A stretch of DNA of 34,151 nt from Cyclobacterium sp. (GCF_014762705.1 NZ_JABURL010000012.1:1-34151), one strand, 5' to 3'; positions 8,501-16,761 are shown, counted from the first letter of the stretch. Notes: generated by a model not told the origin, from the sequence alone. Numbers and translations: made by a program.

Positions 8501-10282
8501 ATGAAACCTACAGATACCCGAAATCCGGAGTATTACCACAAAGTAGTGGACTGCCAGTACGCCTGTCCTGCCCATACTCCTGTACCAGAGTACATCCGCA
8601 AAATCGCAGCAGAAAAATACACCGAAGCCTACATGATCAATTGGGAATCCAATGTATTCCCGGGGATTCTGGGCAGGACCTGTGACCGGCCATGTGAACC
8701 AGCCTGTCGCAGAGGCCGGGTGGAAGAGGAACCCGTAGCCATCTGCAGGCTAAAAAGGGTGGCGGCAGACAACAAGGGAGATGTACAATCCCTGATGCCT
8801 CAGGGACCATTCACCCCCAATGGTAAAAAAATAGCCCTCATAGGGGGAGGTCCGGCTTCTCTTTCGGTAGCCCGGGATCTGGCTCCGCTTGGTTATGAAA
8901 TTCACCTATTCGATGAACAAATCGCCGGAGGAGGCATGATGCGCAGTCAGATACCTGCCTTTCGCCTGCCCGAAGAAGTATTGAATGAAGAAGTAGGGTA
9001 TATATTGAATCTGGGCATTCATACCCAGTTCATGACTTACGTTGAAAGTCTGAAAGAAGTACTGGAAAAAGATTACGATGCTGTTTTTGTAGGTACAGGT
9101 GCTCCCCGAGGCCGGGATTTGCCAAAATTGCCGGGAAGAAAGGAAGGAGATGCGCACATTCATATCGGAATAGAATGGCTGGCAGGAGTGGCCTTCGAAC
9201 ACATCGACAAAATCGGCAAAAAGGTCATTGTTTTAGGAGGAGGTAACACCGCCATGGATTGTTGCCGAACTTCCAGGAGACTGGGCGGAGAAAGTGTCAA
9301 AGTGGTGGTCAGGAGCCCGTTTAAAGACATGAAGGCTTCCCCCTGGGAAAAAGAGGATGCCATGCACGAGGACATTGAAATTTTTGATAACCATGTCCCT
9401 TTGAGTTTTGAAGTGGAAAACGGAAAACTCACCGGCATGAAATTTCAACGTGTAAAAGCTATTTATGATGATGCCGGTAAAAGAAAATTGCTCCCTACCG
9501 GAGAACCTGACGTGTTCATTGAGGCAGATGAGGTCTTGATTGCCATTGGTCAGGAAAACAGCTTCCCCTGGATAGAAAGGGATTTGGGATTAAAATTTGA
9601 TGAATGGAATATGCCAGAAGTGGACAAAGTAACCTTCCAATCCACCCATCCCAAGGTTTTTTTCGGAGGAGATGCAGCCTTCGGTCCGGAAAATGTAATT
9701 ACCGCCGTGGCCCATGGGCACCAGGCTGCAGTGTCCATACATTTGTATTGTCAGGGAAAGGACATTACCCAAAGACCCGCTCCCTATACCAAACTTTTCA
9801 GCACCAAAATGGGCATCCACGAGTGGAGCTACGACAGCCCGGTGACCATCGATCAGCGCTATCTGGTACCACAGGCAGAGAAATCTGTCACCTTGCTGGA
9901 CCGGAGAAAAGAAGTAGAACTGGGCTTTGATCTGCCCACCGGCTACAAGGAGGCCCAACGCTGTCTGAATTGTGATGTACAGACAGATTTTACGGCTGAT
10001 CGCTGCATCGAATGCGATGCCTGCATGGACATTTGCCCCACTTCCTGCATTACTTTCACCACCAACGAAGAAGATGAGGATCAGCTGAGACAAAAATTAT
10101 TGGTACCGGCTACAGATAAAACCCAGGATATCCTGGTTTCGGAAAACTTAAAAACCGGCCGTGTGATGGTCAAAGATGAAGACGTTTGCCTGCACTGCGG
10201 GCTTTGTGCTGAGCGTTGCCCTACTTCTGCCTGGGACATGCAGCAATTTTTCTACAGCGTAACCAAAGCAGAAAACATATGA
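8501..10282 (+). CDS. GltD-like NAD(P)H/FAD oxidoreductase with C-terminal 2[4Fe-4S] ferredoxin domain
   Basis: A 593-residue iron-sulfur flavoprotein related to the glutamate synthase small subunit. The N-terminal Fer4_20-type domain has cysteines C18, C22, C61, C65 and C69. An FAD-binding Rossmann motif (GGGPAS, 115-120) and an NAD(P)H-binding one (VLGGGNTAMD, about 244-253) follow. Unlike plain GltD, the C-terminus carries two ferredoxin clusters: CIECDACMDICP at about 502 and CLHCGLCAERCP at about 563. It overlaps the 2-oxoacid oxidoreductase alpha gene by ATGA, so it is probably the electron-transfer partner of that enzyme, exchanging electrons between NAD(P)H and its Fe-S clusters. No large glutamate synthase subunit lies nearby, so a gltD label would mislead. 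The family is sure; the direction of electron flow is inferred. Confidence 0.85.
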   Translation: MKPTDTRNPEYYHKVVDCQYACPAHTPVPEYIRKIAAEKYTEAYMINWESNVFPGILGRTCDRPCEPACRRGRVEEEPVAICRLKRVAADNKGDVQSLMPQGPFTPNGKKIALIGGGPASLSVARDLAPLGYEIHLFDEQIAGGGMMRSQIPAFRLPEEVLNEEVGYILNLGIHTQFMTYVESLKEVLEKDYDAVFVGTGAPRGRDLPKLPGRKEGDAHIHIGIEWLAGVAFEHIDKIGKKVIVLGGGNTAMDCCRTSRRLGGESVKVVVRSPFKDMKASPWEKEDAMHEDIEIFDNHVPLSFEVENGKLTGMKFQRVKAIYDDAGKRKLLPTGEPDVFIEADEVLIAIGQENSFPWIERDLGLKFDEWNMPEVDKVTFQSTHPKVFFGGDAAFGPENVITAVAHGHQAAVSIHLYCQGKDITQRPAPYTKLFSTKMGIHEWSYDSPVTIDQRYLVPQAEKSVTLLDRRKEVELGFDLPTGYKEAQRCLNCDVQTDFTADRCIECDACMDICPTSCITFTTNEEDEDQLRQKLLVPATDKTQDILVSENLKTGRVMVKDEDVCLHCGLCAERCPTSAWDMQQFFYSVTKAENI

Positions 10283-12144
10283 GCATGACACAAGCCATTC
10301 CCCGGCCCAGAGCCCGGATAAACAATTTTGTCGCCCGTTTTGCCAATGTCAATGGCACCGGTTCGGCCAGTGCAAACTTTCTCTTCGCCAAGGCCATCTT
10401 CAGGATGGGGATTCCCGTAACACCCAAAAACATTTTCCCTTCAAACATACAGGGTTTGCCCACCTGGTATGAGGTGAGGGTAAGCGAAAAAGGGTACCTG
10501 GGCCGTAGGGAAGGCATTGACCTTCTAGTGGCCGTCAATGCCCAAAGCATGAAACAGGATATAGAAAGTGTGCGGAAAGGCGGCTACCTGGTATACGACA
10601 GCACCAAAAAACTTTCACCTGACCTGATACGGGAAGATATCCATTACCTGGGAATCCCGATGATGGAACTGGCCAATGAAAACTTCAGCAATCCCAGGCA
10701 GCGGCAATTGTTCAAAAACATCATCTATGTAGGTGCCCTGTCCGTACTGCTCCAAATTGAATTTGAGGTATTGGAAAGCCTGCTCAAAGAACAATTTGCG
10801 GGAAAGGAAAAACTGATCGCCCCCAATATCACTGCGATCAAACTGGGTATGGATTACGTCAGGGAGCATTTTGACTACCCCCTGGATTTTTATCTGGAAA
10901 GACGGGACCTGGTCAGGGATAAGATCATGGTGGACGGCAACACGGCCTGTGGCCTGGGGGCAGTTTATGGAGGTGCTACGGTGATGGCCTGGTATCCCAT
11001 CACACCCTCTACCTCGGTAGCAGAGGCTTACGAAAAATTTGCTTCCCAGTACCGTATTGATCCCCAAACCGGAAAGCACCATTATGCTGTGGTACAGGCA
11101 GAAGATGAACTGGCAGCAATGGGAATGGTCATCGGGGCCAACTGGAACGGTGCAAGGGCACTTACCGCTACCAGCGGACCGGGTGTTTCGCTGATGAACG
11201 AATTCATAGGACTGGCCTATTTTGCAGAAGTACCGGCCGTATTGATAGATGTGCAGCGGGCAGGACCCAGCACGGGCATGCCAACACGAACCCAGCAATC
11301 TGACATCACACTGGCAGCCTACGCTTCCCATGGGGATACCAAACACCCCTTGTTGTTTCCGGCTTCTCCGGAGGAATGTTTCCGGATGACCGCTGATTGT
11401 TTTGACCTGGCCGACCGCCTGCAAACACCGGTCATTCTGATGACCGATCTGGATCTGGGCATGAACGACCATATGAGTGAGCCCTTCCAATGGGATGAAA
11501 ACCGAAAATACGACCGCGGTAAAGTCCTGAATAAGGAAGAACTGGAAGATATGGGCCGGTATGGACGTTACCTGGACACTGAAGGGGACGGTATCCCCTA
11601 CCGAACCTACCCCGGTACACATCCCTCCAAAGGGGCTTTTACTACCAGGGGAACATCCCGGGATGAATATGCAGTCTATACCGAGGACAGTGCTGCTTAC
11701 AAACGCAACATGGACCGGCTGCAAACCAAATGGGAAACTGCCAAAAAAATCGTTCCTGCCCCCAGCCTATATCAGGAAAGCAACCAAAGTGAAATCGGCA
11801 TGCTCTTTTTCGGTACTTCTACCTATTCATCAGAGGAGGCAAAAGACATCCTGGAAGAAAAAGAAATCCAATTGGATGCCATTCGCATCAAAGCTTTTCC
11901 ATTTGGAACTGAAACCGAAGCCTTTATCCGCTCCCACAAATTGGTATTCATCATCGAACAAAACCGGGACGGGCAGCTTCGCAGCCTGATTATCAACGAG
12001 ATGCAAATGAACCCAAAGAAACTGGTTTCTGTGCTGAATTACGATGGCATGCCCATCACCGCCGATAACATTGTCCTACAGATTTCCGATTATTTAAAGC
12101 AAAAAAACGCTGTGCCCCATGACTTATCTGAAACCCTTATTTAG
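10279..12144 (+). CDS. korA: 2-oxoacid:ferredoxin oxidoreductase, alpha subunit (gamma-alpha fusion)
   Basis: A 621-residue fused gamma-alpha subunit of a 2-oxoacid:ferredoxin oxidoreductase, most likely 2-oxoglutarate (KorA). The gamma domain comes first, with GTGSASANFLFAKAIFRMG at residues 26-44 and a break at about 200. The alpha pyrimidine-binding domain follows, with DGNTACGLGAVYGGA at about 219 and WYPITPSTSVAEAYE at about 237. The C-terminal domain contains IIEQNRDGQ. The start is the ATG at 10279, which overlaps the upstream stop as ATGA; an upstream TTG in the same frame would run inside the previous gene. The 3' end overlaps korB by 26 bases. Substrate (2-oxoglutarate, pyruvate or branched 2-oxoacids) cannot be proved from sequence, but the isocitrate dehydrogenase next door favours 2-oxoglutarate. 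Confidence 0.87.
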   Translation: MSMTQAIPRPRARINNFVARFANVNGTGSASANFLFAKAIFRMGIPVTPKNIFPSNIQGLPTWYEVRVSEKGYLGRREGIDLLVAVNAQSMKQDIESVRKGGYLVYDSTKKLSPDLIREDIHYLGIPMMELANENFSNPRQRQLFKNIIYVGALSVLLQIEFEVLESLLKEQFAGKEKLIAPNITAIKLGMDYVREHFDYPLDFYLERRDLVRDKIMVDGNTACGLGAVYGGATVMAWYPITPSTSVAEAYEKFASQYRIDPQTGKHHYAVVQAEDELAAMGMVIGANWNGARALTATSGPGVSLMNEFIGLAYFAEVPAVLIDVQRAGPSTGMPTRTQQSDITLAAYASHGDTKHPLLFPASPEECFRMTADCFDLADRLQTPVILMTDLDLGMNDHMSEPFQWDENRKYDRGKVLNKEELEDMGRYGRYLDTEGDGIPYRTYPGTHPSKGAFTTRGTSRDEYAVYTEDSAAYKRNMDRLQTKWETAKKIVPAPSLYQESNQSEIGMLFFGTSTYSSEEAKDILEEKEIQLDAIRIKAFPFGTETEAFIRSHKLVFIIEQNRDGQLRSLIINEMQMNPKKLVSVLNYDGMPITADNIVLQISDYLKQKNAVPHDLSETLI

Positions 12145-13171
12145 ACACCCGAAACTGCCCAAAAACAAACTGGGATACACCCTAAAGGAATATGAGGGTA
12201 CCATTTCTACCCTTTGTGCGGGTTGTGGTCATGACAGCATCAGTGCCACCATCGTGCAGGCCTGCTTTGAATTGTCCATAGAACCCCATCTGGTAGCCAA
12301 AATCTCCGGCATTGGCTGCTCTTCCAAAACACCGGCTTATTTTCTGGGCAATTCCCATGGCTTCAATTCCGTACACGGACGCATGCCATCGGTAGCCACC
12401 GGTGCCAACCTGGCCAATAAAAACATGGTCTATTTTGGTGTTTCAGGAGATGGAGACACGGCATCCATTGGCATGGGACAGTTTGTCCATGTCATCCGCA
12501 GAAACCTGAACATGGTATATGTCGTCATGAACAATGGTTGCTATGGTCTTACCAAGGGGCAGGACTCGGCCACAGCAGATGTAGGCTCGGCCAGCAAATC
12601 CGGACACATCAACCCCTTTCAGCCGGTAGATCTGGCCAGCCTGGCCGTAGAGTTGGGCGCCACCTTTGTCGCACAGAGTTTCAGTGGGGACAAACAACAA
12701 CTGGTACCCCTGATCAAAGCAGCCATACAGCACAAGGGGCTGGCCTTTATCAATGTGATGTCTCCTTGTGTGACCTTTAACAACAACCCCGGCTCTACCA
12801 AATCCTACGATTATGTGCGGGAACACATGCAGGCTACGGGTACCCTGGATTTTGTTCCCGAAAGGGAAGCCATCAAAGCGGAATATGCAGCAGGTACAGA
12901 TACAGCAGTTTCATTGCACGACGGCACGGTAATGCGGCTGCACAAGCTGGCCCCTGAATGGAACCCGGAAGACCGGCTTTCGGCTGTGAATGCCATGCAG
13001 CAGGCCCGGGCAAAAAATGAAATATTAACCGGTCTGCTGTACATCAATACCGAGTTTGGTGACCTGCACGATATCCTAAACACTTCGGACGGGGCATTCA
13101 ATACTTTAGGAGAGAAAGCCCTGTGCCCGGGTGAGGAGCAACTACAGGTCATCAATGCCGGCCTGCGCTAA
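12119..13171 (+). CDS. korB: 2-oxoacid:ferredoxin oxidoreductase, beta subunit
   Basis: A 350-residue thiamine-diphosphate-binding beta subunit. The diphosphate/Mg site is GDGD at residues 110-113 with the pairing NN at 138-139 (the GDG-X25-NN pattern). Cysteines C33, C36 (CAGCG), C67 (GIGCSSK) and C217 (SPCVTF) are the likely ligands of the single 4Fe-4S cluster. With KorA it would oxidatively decarboxylate a 2-oxoacid to the acyl-CoA, or run in reverse, passing electrons to ferredoxin. Its start overlaps korA by 26 bases in another frame, implying coupled translation. No separate delta (ferredoxin-like) subunit gene is present, and the GltD-like protein with its ferredoxin tail may take that role. 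Confidence 0.9.
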   Translation: MTYLKPLFRHPKLPKNKLGYTLKEYEGTISTLCAGCGHDSISATIVQACFELSIEPHLVAKISGIGCSSKTPAYFLGNSHGFNSVHGRMPSVATGANLANKNMVYFGVSGDGDTASIGMGQFVHVIRRNLNMVYVVMNNGCYGLTKGQDSATADVGSASKSGHINPFQPVDLASLAVELGATFVAQSFSGDKQQLVPLIKAAIQHKGLAFINVMSPCVTFNNNPGSTKSYDYVREHMQATGTLDFVPEREAIKAEYAAGTDTAVSLHDGTVMRLHKLAPEWNPEDRLSAVNAMQQARAKNEILTGLLYINTEFGDLHDILNTSDGAFNTLGEKALCPGEEQLQVINAGLR

Positions 13172-13212
13172 ATGATTTTTATTTAATAAATTTTATTTAT
13201 ATTTAATATTTA

Positions 13213-13236
13213 AAACATAAATAAAAATTTATGTTT
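13213..13236. repeat. 10-bp perfect inverted repeat upstream of isocitrate dehydrogenase
   Basis: AAACATAAAT (13213-13222) and ATTTATGTTT (13227-13236) are exact reverse complements separated by AAAA. The repeat ends ten bases before the -7 element of the icd promoter, covering the region where a -33 element would sit, so an operator is a natural reading. The nine-base word AAACATAAA recurs at 13263-13271. Confidence 0.6.
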
Positions 13237-13278
13237 ATGTGTTTTTACTTTTGTGCCGTAACAAACATAAAAACACAT
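13237..13278. repeat. 11-bp perfect inverted repeat bracketing the icd promoter
   Basis: ATGTGTTTTTA (13237-13247) is the exact reverse complement of 13268-13278, with 20 bases between. The arms flank the presumed transcription start, and the left arm overlaps the -7 element. The right arm reaches the second base of the icd start codon. Together with the adjacent 10-bp repeat this makes a dense symmetrical control region. Confidence 0.55.
13246..13253 (+). promoter_or_regulatory. Candidate -7 element of the icd promoter
   Basis: TACTTTTG matches TAnnTTTG exactly, 23 bases before the icd ATG. No TTTG lies 20 bases upstream, where an inverted repeat is found instead, so the promoter may depend on an activator or lack a -33 element. 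Confidence 0.5.
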
Positions 13279-14710
13279 GCAAAAAATCACGGTAGCAATG
13301 GGGGACGGAATTGGCCCGGAAATTATGGAGGCCACATTACAAGTACTTCAGGCATCGGGAGCTAAAATCCAATGGGATCCCATAGAGATCGGAGAGCAGG
13401 TATACCTCTCCGGCAACAGCAGCGGCATAAGCAAAAATGCCTGGGAAAGCATCCGCCGCAACAAGATTTTTTTAAAGGCCCCCATCACCACCCCACAGGG
13501 AGGAGGATACAAAAGCCTCAACGTCACATTGAGGAAAAGTCTGGGCCTATTTGCCAATGTCAGGCCTTGTAAAAGTTTTCATCCTTATGTCCCTACCAAA
13601 CACCCGGATATGGACCTGGTGGTGATCAGAGAAAACGAAGAGGACCTGTATGCGGGCATCGAACATCAGCAAACCGATGAGGTGGTACAATGCCTGAAAC
13701 TCATCAGCAGACCCGGTTGCGAGCGAATTGTCCGCTATGCTTTTGAATACGCCCGGCTCTATCAAAGAAAAAAAGTAAGTTGTTTTACGAAGGACAATAT
13801 CATGAAACTGACTGACGGTCTTTTTCACCAGGTATTCCGGGAAATAGCGGTTGAATACCCGGATATTGAAGCCGACAACTGGATAATAGACATCGGGGCA
13901 GCCCGGCTGGCAGACAGTCCGGAAATGTTTGATGTGCTGGTAATGCCCAACCTTTACGGGGATGTGGTTTCAGACATCACTGCCCAGCTTTCAGGTTCTG
14001 TAGGCCTGGCAGGATCGGCCAATATCGGTGAAAAATGTGCCATGTTTGAGGCCATCCATGGATCTGCTCCTCCTCTGGCCGGCAAGGATCTGGCCAATCC
14101 TTCCGGTCTCTTACGGGCTGCCATAATGATGCTCAACCACATTGGTCAGCCGGAAACGGCAGAAAAGATCAAGAACGCCTGGTCTTGTACGCTGGAGGAA
14201 GGCATACATACCGAAGACATCTTCCGTCCCGGACTGAGCAAGGAGAAAGTCGGCACCAGGGATTTTGCCCGGGCGGTAATCGAGAGGCTGGGTAAATTAC
14301 CCAAAAAAATAAAGCCTGTCTCCTATGCCAAAGAGGTACAAATCCGGATTCCTGCTTACCAGAGAAAGACTCCAGGAAAGAAAGTGCTGCAGGGAGTAGA
14401 TCTTTTTATCGACTGGAAAGGCAGCAATCCCGACCACCTCGGTGAGAAAATAAAGGGCTTGCATCCCGAATTTCAGCTGAAGATGATCACCAACCGGGGA
14501 GTAAAAGTATGGCCGGAAGGCTTTGAAGAGACTTTTTGTACAGACCATTGGAGGTGTCGTTTTGAACTGAAAGAAAACAATGCCGGCACCAACATATTGA
14601 TTGCCGAACTGCTGATCCATGCCATACAAAATGATGTAGACGTAATCAAAACGGAAAATCTCTATACCTTTGACGGGCAGCGGGCCTACTCCCTTGGTCA
14701 GGGGCAATAG
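13277..14710 (+). CDS. icd: NADP-type isocitrate dehydrogenase (long, Thermus-like form)
   Basis: A 477-residue isocitrate dehydrogenase of the decarboxylating dimeric family, converting isocitrate to 2-oxoglutarate with probable NADP. The dinucleotide start motif GDGIGPEI (9-16) is followed by the substrate-binding stretch with S80, N82, R86 and R96, the IRENEEDLYAGIEH segment (117-130), and the metal/cofactor region NLYGDVVSDITAQLSG near 222. The C-terminal extension from about residue 330 is found in the Thermus/Rickettsia-like group and absent from the shorter E. coli enzyme. It lies 105 bases after korB behind its own promoter region, so it may be controlled separately from the oxidoreductase that uses its product. 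The cofactor preference is taken from the subfamily and not proved by a residue. Confidence 0.88.
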   Translation: MQKITVAMGDGIGPEIMEATLQVLQASGAKIQWDPIEIGEQVYLSGNSSGISKNAWESIRRNKIFLKAPITTPQGGGYKSLNVTLRKSLGLFANVRPCKSFHPYVPTKHPDMDLVVIRENEEDLYAGIEHQQTDEVVQCLKLISRPGCERIVRYAFEYARLYQRKKVSCFTKDNIMKLTDGLFHQVFREIAVEYPDIEADNWIIDIGAARLADSPEMFDVLVMPNLYGDVVSDITAQLSGSVGLAGSANIGEKCAMFEAIHGSAPPLAGKDLANPSGLLRAAIMMLNHIGQPETAEKIKNAWSCTLEEGIHTEDIFRPGLSKEKVGTRDFARAVIERLGKLPKKIKPVSYAKEVQIRIPAYQRKTPGKKVLQGVDLFIDWKGSNPDHLGEKIKGLHPEFQLKMITNRGVKVWPEGFEETFCTDHWRCRFELKENNAGTNILIAELLIHAIQNDVDVIKTENLYTFDGQRAYSLGQGQ

Positions 14711-14764
14711 CCTGACAACCACTTCCGGTAGAGCTGCTTGCGGTTTACTAAAAGTTGTTCAGAC

Positions 14765-15949
14765 TTACTTCCCGTTAAAGGGATTGAACCGCCTGCGCCC
14801 CACCTGCATGCCCAATGCCCTGCAGACCGTTTTGTCACCATACTTCCCGTTGATGCGGTCCATGGCCTGGTACAGGGAAATACTTTCTTCTGTATCCTCA
14901 AACAAATTGATCTGGTAATGGCCATGTACCAATCCACTAAAGCGCAGCCCTATCAGCCGGATCAGCATGCGCCGCTGGTACAATCGCTGAAAAAGTGCCT
15001 TGACCACCGGGAGAAGCATGTGATCTGCAGCCGTGAATGGCACCCGCTGCTGCATGGTATGGGTGTCGAAATCGGAATAACGGATCTTCACAGCTACCGT
15101 GGAAGTGAGTTTTTGCTGCTGCCGCAACTTGCCCGCCAGCTGTTCGGTCATGGCTATCAATGTAGCCTCCAGCAAACGCACATCGATGGTATCTGCCTCA
15201 AAAGTATTCTCCGAGGAAATGGATTTGGCTTCAGTATATGGAATAATCGGTGAACGGTCAATCCCATTGGCCTTGTCCCAGATCAGCAGGCCATTTTTCC
15301 CAAAGGCCGACTCCAGCAGTTCTGCCGGCATGCCCTGCAAGGTATGGATACGCTTCACTCCCATATTGTACAGTGTATGGGAGGTTTTTTTGCCGATCAT
15401 GGGGATTTTCCGTACAGACAAAGGTGCCAGAAAAGGTCTTTCCTCTCCATGGGGTACTTGCTTTTCATTGTTCGGCTTGGCCTCTCCCGTGGCCACTTTC
15501 GACACGGTCTTGTTTTCCGAAAGCCCCAGGGAAATGGGCAGACCACTTTGCTGCATGATTTTCTGCCGCAGCTCCCTGGCCATTTTAAAACAGCCAAAAA
15601 ACCGGTCCATGCCAGTGTAGTCCACATAAAATTCGTCTATGGATGATTTTTCGAAAAGCGGCACATTCTCCCGGATGATTTCGGTGATTTCATGGGATTT
15701 CTGGCTGTAGCGGGAAAAATCGCCACGGACCAGCAGCGCCTCCGGACAAAGCTGCCGGGCGGTACGCATGGGCATGGCCGAATGTATGCCAAACTGCCTG
15801 GCCTCATAACTGCAGGAAGCCACCACTCCCCGGTCCCCAGACCCTCCGATCAGAATGGGCTTGCCATAAAGCCTGCGGTCATGCAACCGCTCCACAGACA
15901 CAAAAAAACTGTCCAGGTCCAGGTGCACAATATTCCGACTAGTCTCCAT
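14765..15949 (-). CDS. dinB: DNA polymerase IV (Y-family translesion polymerase)
   Basis: A 394-residue Y-family polymerase that copies past DNA lesions with low fidelity. Catalytic acidic residues are visible: D11 and D13 in VHLDLDSFFVSVE, and D105/E106 in SSIDEFYVDYTG. The helix-hairpin-helix segment IPMIGKKTSHTLYNMGV and the little-finger domain (from about 235) follow in the normal order. The start chosen is the ATG at 15949, preceded by a purine-rich AAAGGAGAGAAGGAT, which is unusual for this phylum; another in-frame ATG at 15976 would add nine residues. The gene is convergent with icd (54-base gap) and divergent from a LexA-like regulator, with two palindromic sites between them, which suggests damage-inducible control. 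Confidence 0.92.
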   Translation of the reverse strand: METSRNIVHLDLDSFFVSVERLHDRRLYGKPILIGGSGDRGVVASCSYEARQFGIHSAMPMRTARQLCPEALLVRGDFSRYSQKSHEITEIIRENVPLFEKSSIDEFYVDYTGMDRFFGCFKMARELRQKIMQQSGLPISLGLSENKTVSKVATGEAKPNNEKQVPHGEERPFLAPLSVRKIPMIGKKTSHTLYNMGVKRIHTLQGMPAELLESAFGKNGLLIWDKANGIDRSPIIPYTEAKSISSENTFEADTIDVRLLEATLIAMTEQLAGKLRQQQKLTSTVAVKIRYSDFDTHTMQQRVPFTAADHMLLPVVKALFQRLYQRRMLIRLIGLRFSGLVHGHYQINLFEDTEESISLYQAMDRINGKYGDKTVCRALGMQVGRRRFNPFNGK

Positions 15950-15981
15950 ATCCTTCTCTCCTTTCTTTACAAACATCTATA

Positions 15982-15998
15982 TGTTAATAATATTGACA
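15982..15998. promoter_or_regulatory. 17-bp operator-like palindrome O1 (dinB side)
   Basis: TGTTAATAATATTGACA is palindromic about base 15990 except for one mismatched pair. It resembles site O2, 23 bases away: both are 17 bp, begin TGTT, end ACA and agree at 13 of 17 positions. It lies about 33 bases upstream of the chosen dinB start, where a repressor could block transcription. Confidence 0.65.
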
Positions 15999-16004
15999 AT
16001 TTTT

Positions 16005-16021
16005 TGTTTATAATTTAAACA
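16005..16021. promoter_or_regulatory. 17-bp operator-like palindrome O2 (regulator side)
   Basis: TGTTTATAATTTAAACA has perfect 6-bp arms (TGTTTA/TAAACA) and is palindromic over 17 bp except for one mismatched pair. With O1 it gives the shared pattern TGTTWATAATWTWRACA. It lies just upstream of the regulator's TATATTTG element, so the regulator probably controls itself as well as dinB. Confidence 0.65.
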
Positions 16022-16029
16022 TAATGTTT

Positions 16030-16037
16030 TATATTTG
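16030..16037 (+). promoter_or_regulatory. Candidate -7 element of the S24 regulator gene
   Basis: TATATTTG matches TAnnTTTG and lies 28 bases before the preferred ATG at 16066. A TTTG at 16003-16006 is 23 bases upstream, slightly wider than the 20 bases seen elsewhere in the window, and overlaps site O2. Confidence 0.45.
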
Positions 16038-16065
16038 TTTATCAACAGTCTTAAAAAATTTATCC

Positions 16066-16761
16066 ATGTACCTGCATGCCAATATCAAACTCCTGCGCAA
16101 AAGAAAGGGGCTCACCCAATCCCTGATGGCTGAAAGCCTGGGTATCAGCCGCTCCAAACTGGCAGGGTATGAATTGAACGTCAGCCCTCCTCTGGATACC
16201 CTGGTAAAAATCTGTGAATACCTGGAAGTATCCGTGGATCTGATGCTCAAGCAAAACCTGGAAAAATACCCCGTCCACAAGCTCGGGGAAATCCTGGAGA
16301 CCAGCCGTTACCTGAAGGGCCGGGACCTGCGCATCCTGGCCACCACGGTGGATGCAGCCGGAAGAGAACTGATAGAAGTGGTTTCCCAAAAAGCCAGAGC
16401 CAGCTATCTGGCCGGCTTTTCGGATCCGGATTTCATAGGTGACTTGCCCCGATTTCACCTTCCCTTTCTGCCGCAGGACAAAAAACACCGGGTTTTTCAG
16501 GTAGATGGTGACTCCATGGACCCCATACCGGACGGTGCCTGGATTATCTGCGAATACATGGACGACTGGACCCGCATCAAAGACGGAGAGAAGTATGTCA
16601 TCGTCACGGCACAGGATGGTGTCACCTTCAAACTGGCCTACAATCAGTTGAAGGAAAAAAGACAACTGCTGCTCTGCTCCAGCAACCCCCTCTACAAGCC
16701 TTTCGAAGTAGCAGCAGATACAGTACGGGAAGTATGGAAATACCGCATGATGCTGGTATAA
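16066..16761 (+). CDS. LexA-like transcriptional regulator (XRE helix-turn-helix + S24 peptidase domain)
   Basis: A 231-residue DNA-binding regulator. Residues about 5-60 form an XRE-type helix-turn-helix (LTQSLMAESLGISRSKLAGYE). Residues about 125-231 form an S24/LexA-like self-cleavage domain, with the probable nucleophile S150 in GDSMDP and the general base K189 in VTFKLAY. An Ala-Gly pair at 116-117 (SYLAGFSDP) sits in the linker at about the place where LexA is cut, so RecA-stimulated autocleavage is plausible. It is not canonical LexA, whose winged helix differs. The start at 16066 (MYLHANIK) fits the domain; an in-frame ATG at 16024 lies before the presumed transcription start. Divergence from dinB and the shared palindromes point to a damage-response repressor. 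A phage repressor is possible, but no phage genes adjoin. Confidence 0.85.
   Translation: MYLHANIKLLRKRKGLTQSLMAESLGISRSKLAGYELNVSPPLDTLVKICEYLEVSVDLMLKQNLEKYPVHKLGEILETSRYLKGRDLRILATTVDAAGRELIEVVSQKARASYLAGFSDPDFIGDLPRFHLPFLPQDKKHRVFQVDGDSMDPIPDGAWIICEYMDDWTRIKDGEKYVIVTAQDGVTFKLAYNQLKEKRQLLLCSSNPLYKPFEVAADTVREVWKYRMMLV

Noticed and set aside
10615-11724. Long minus-strand open frame (369 codons) inside korA
   Set aside because: It lies wholly within a well-supported gene on the other strand, matches no family I recognise and is rich in Cys, His and Gly, as expected of a shadow frame in higher-GC coding sequence.
8501-14710. Evidence for autotrophic reductive TCA cycle
   Set aside because: KorAB and icd can be reversible, but no ATP-citrate lyase or other marker is present, and such genes occur in heterotrophic Bacteroidota.
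16024-16761. S24 regulator as a prophage repressor
   Set aside because: No integrase, phage structural or lysis genes adjoin; the partner is chromosomal dinB, and the promoters look like those of the host.
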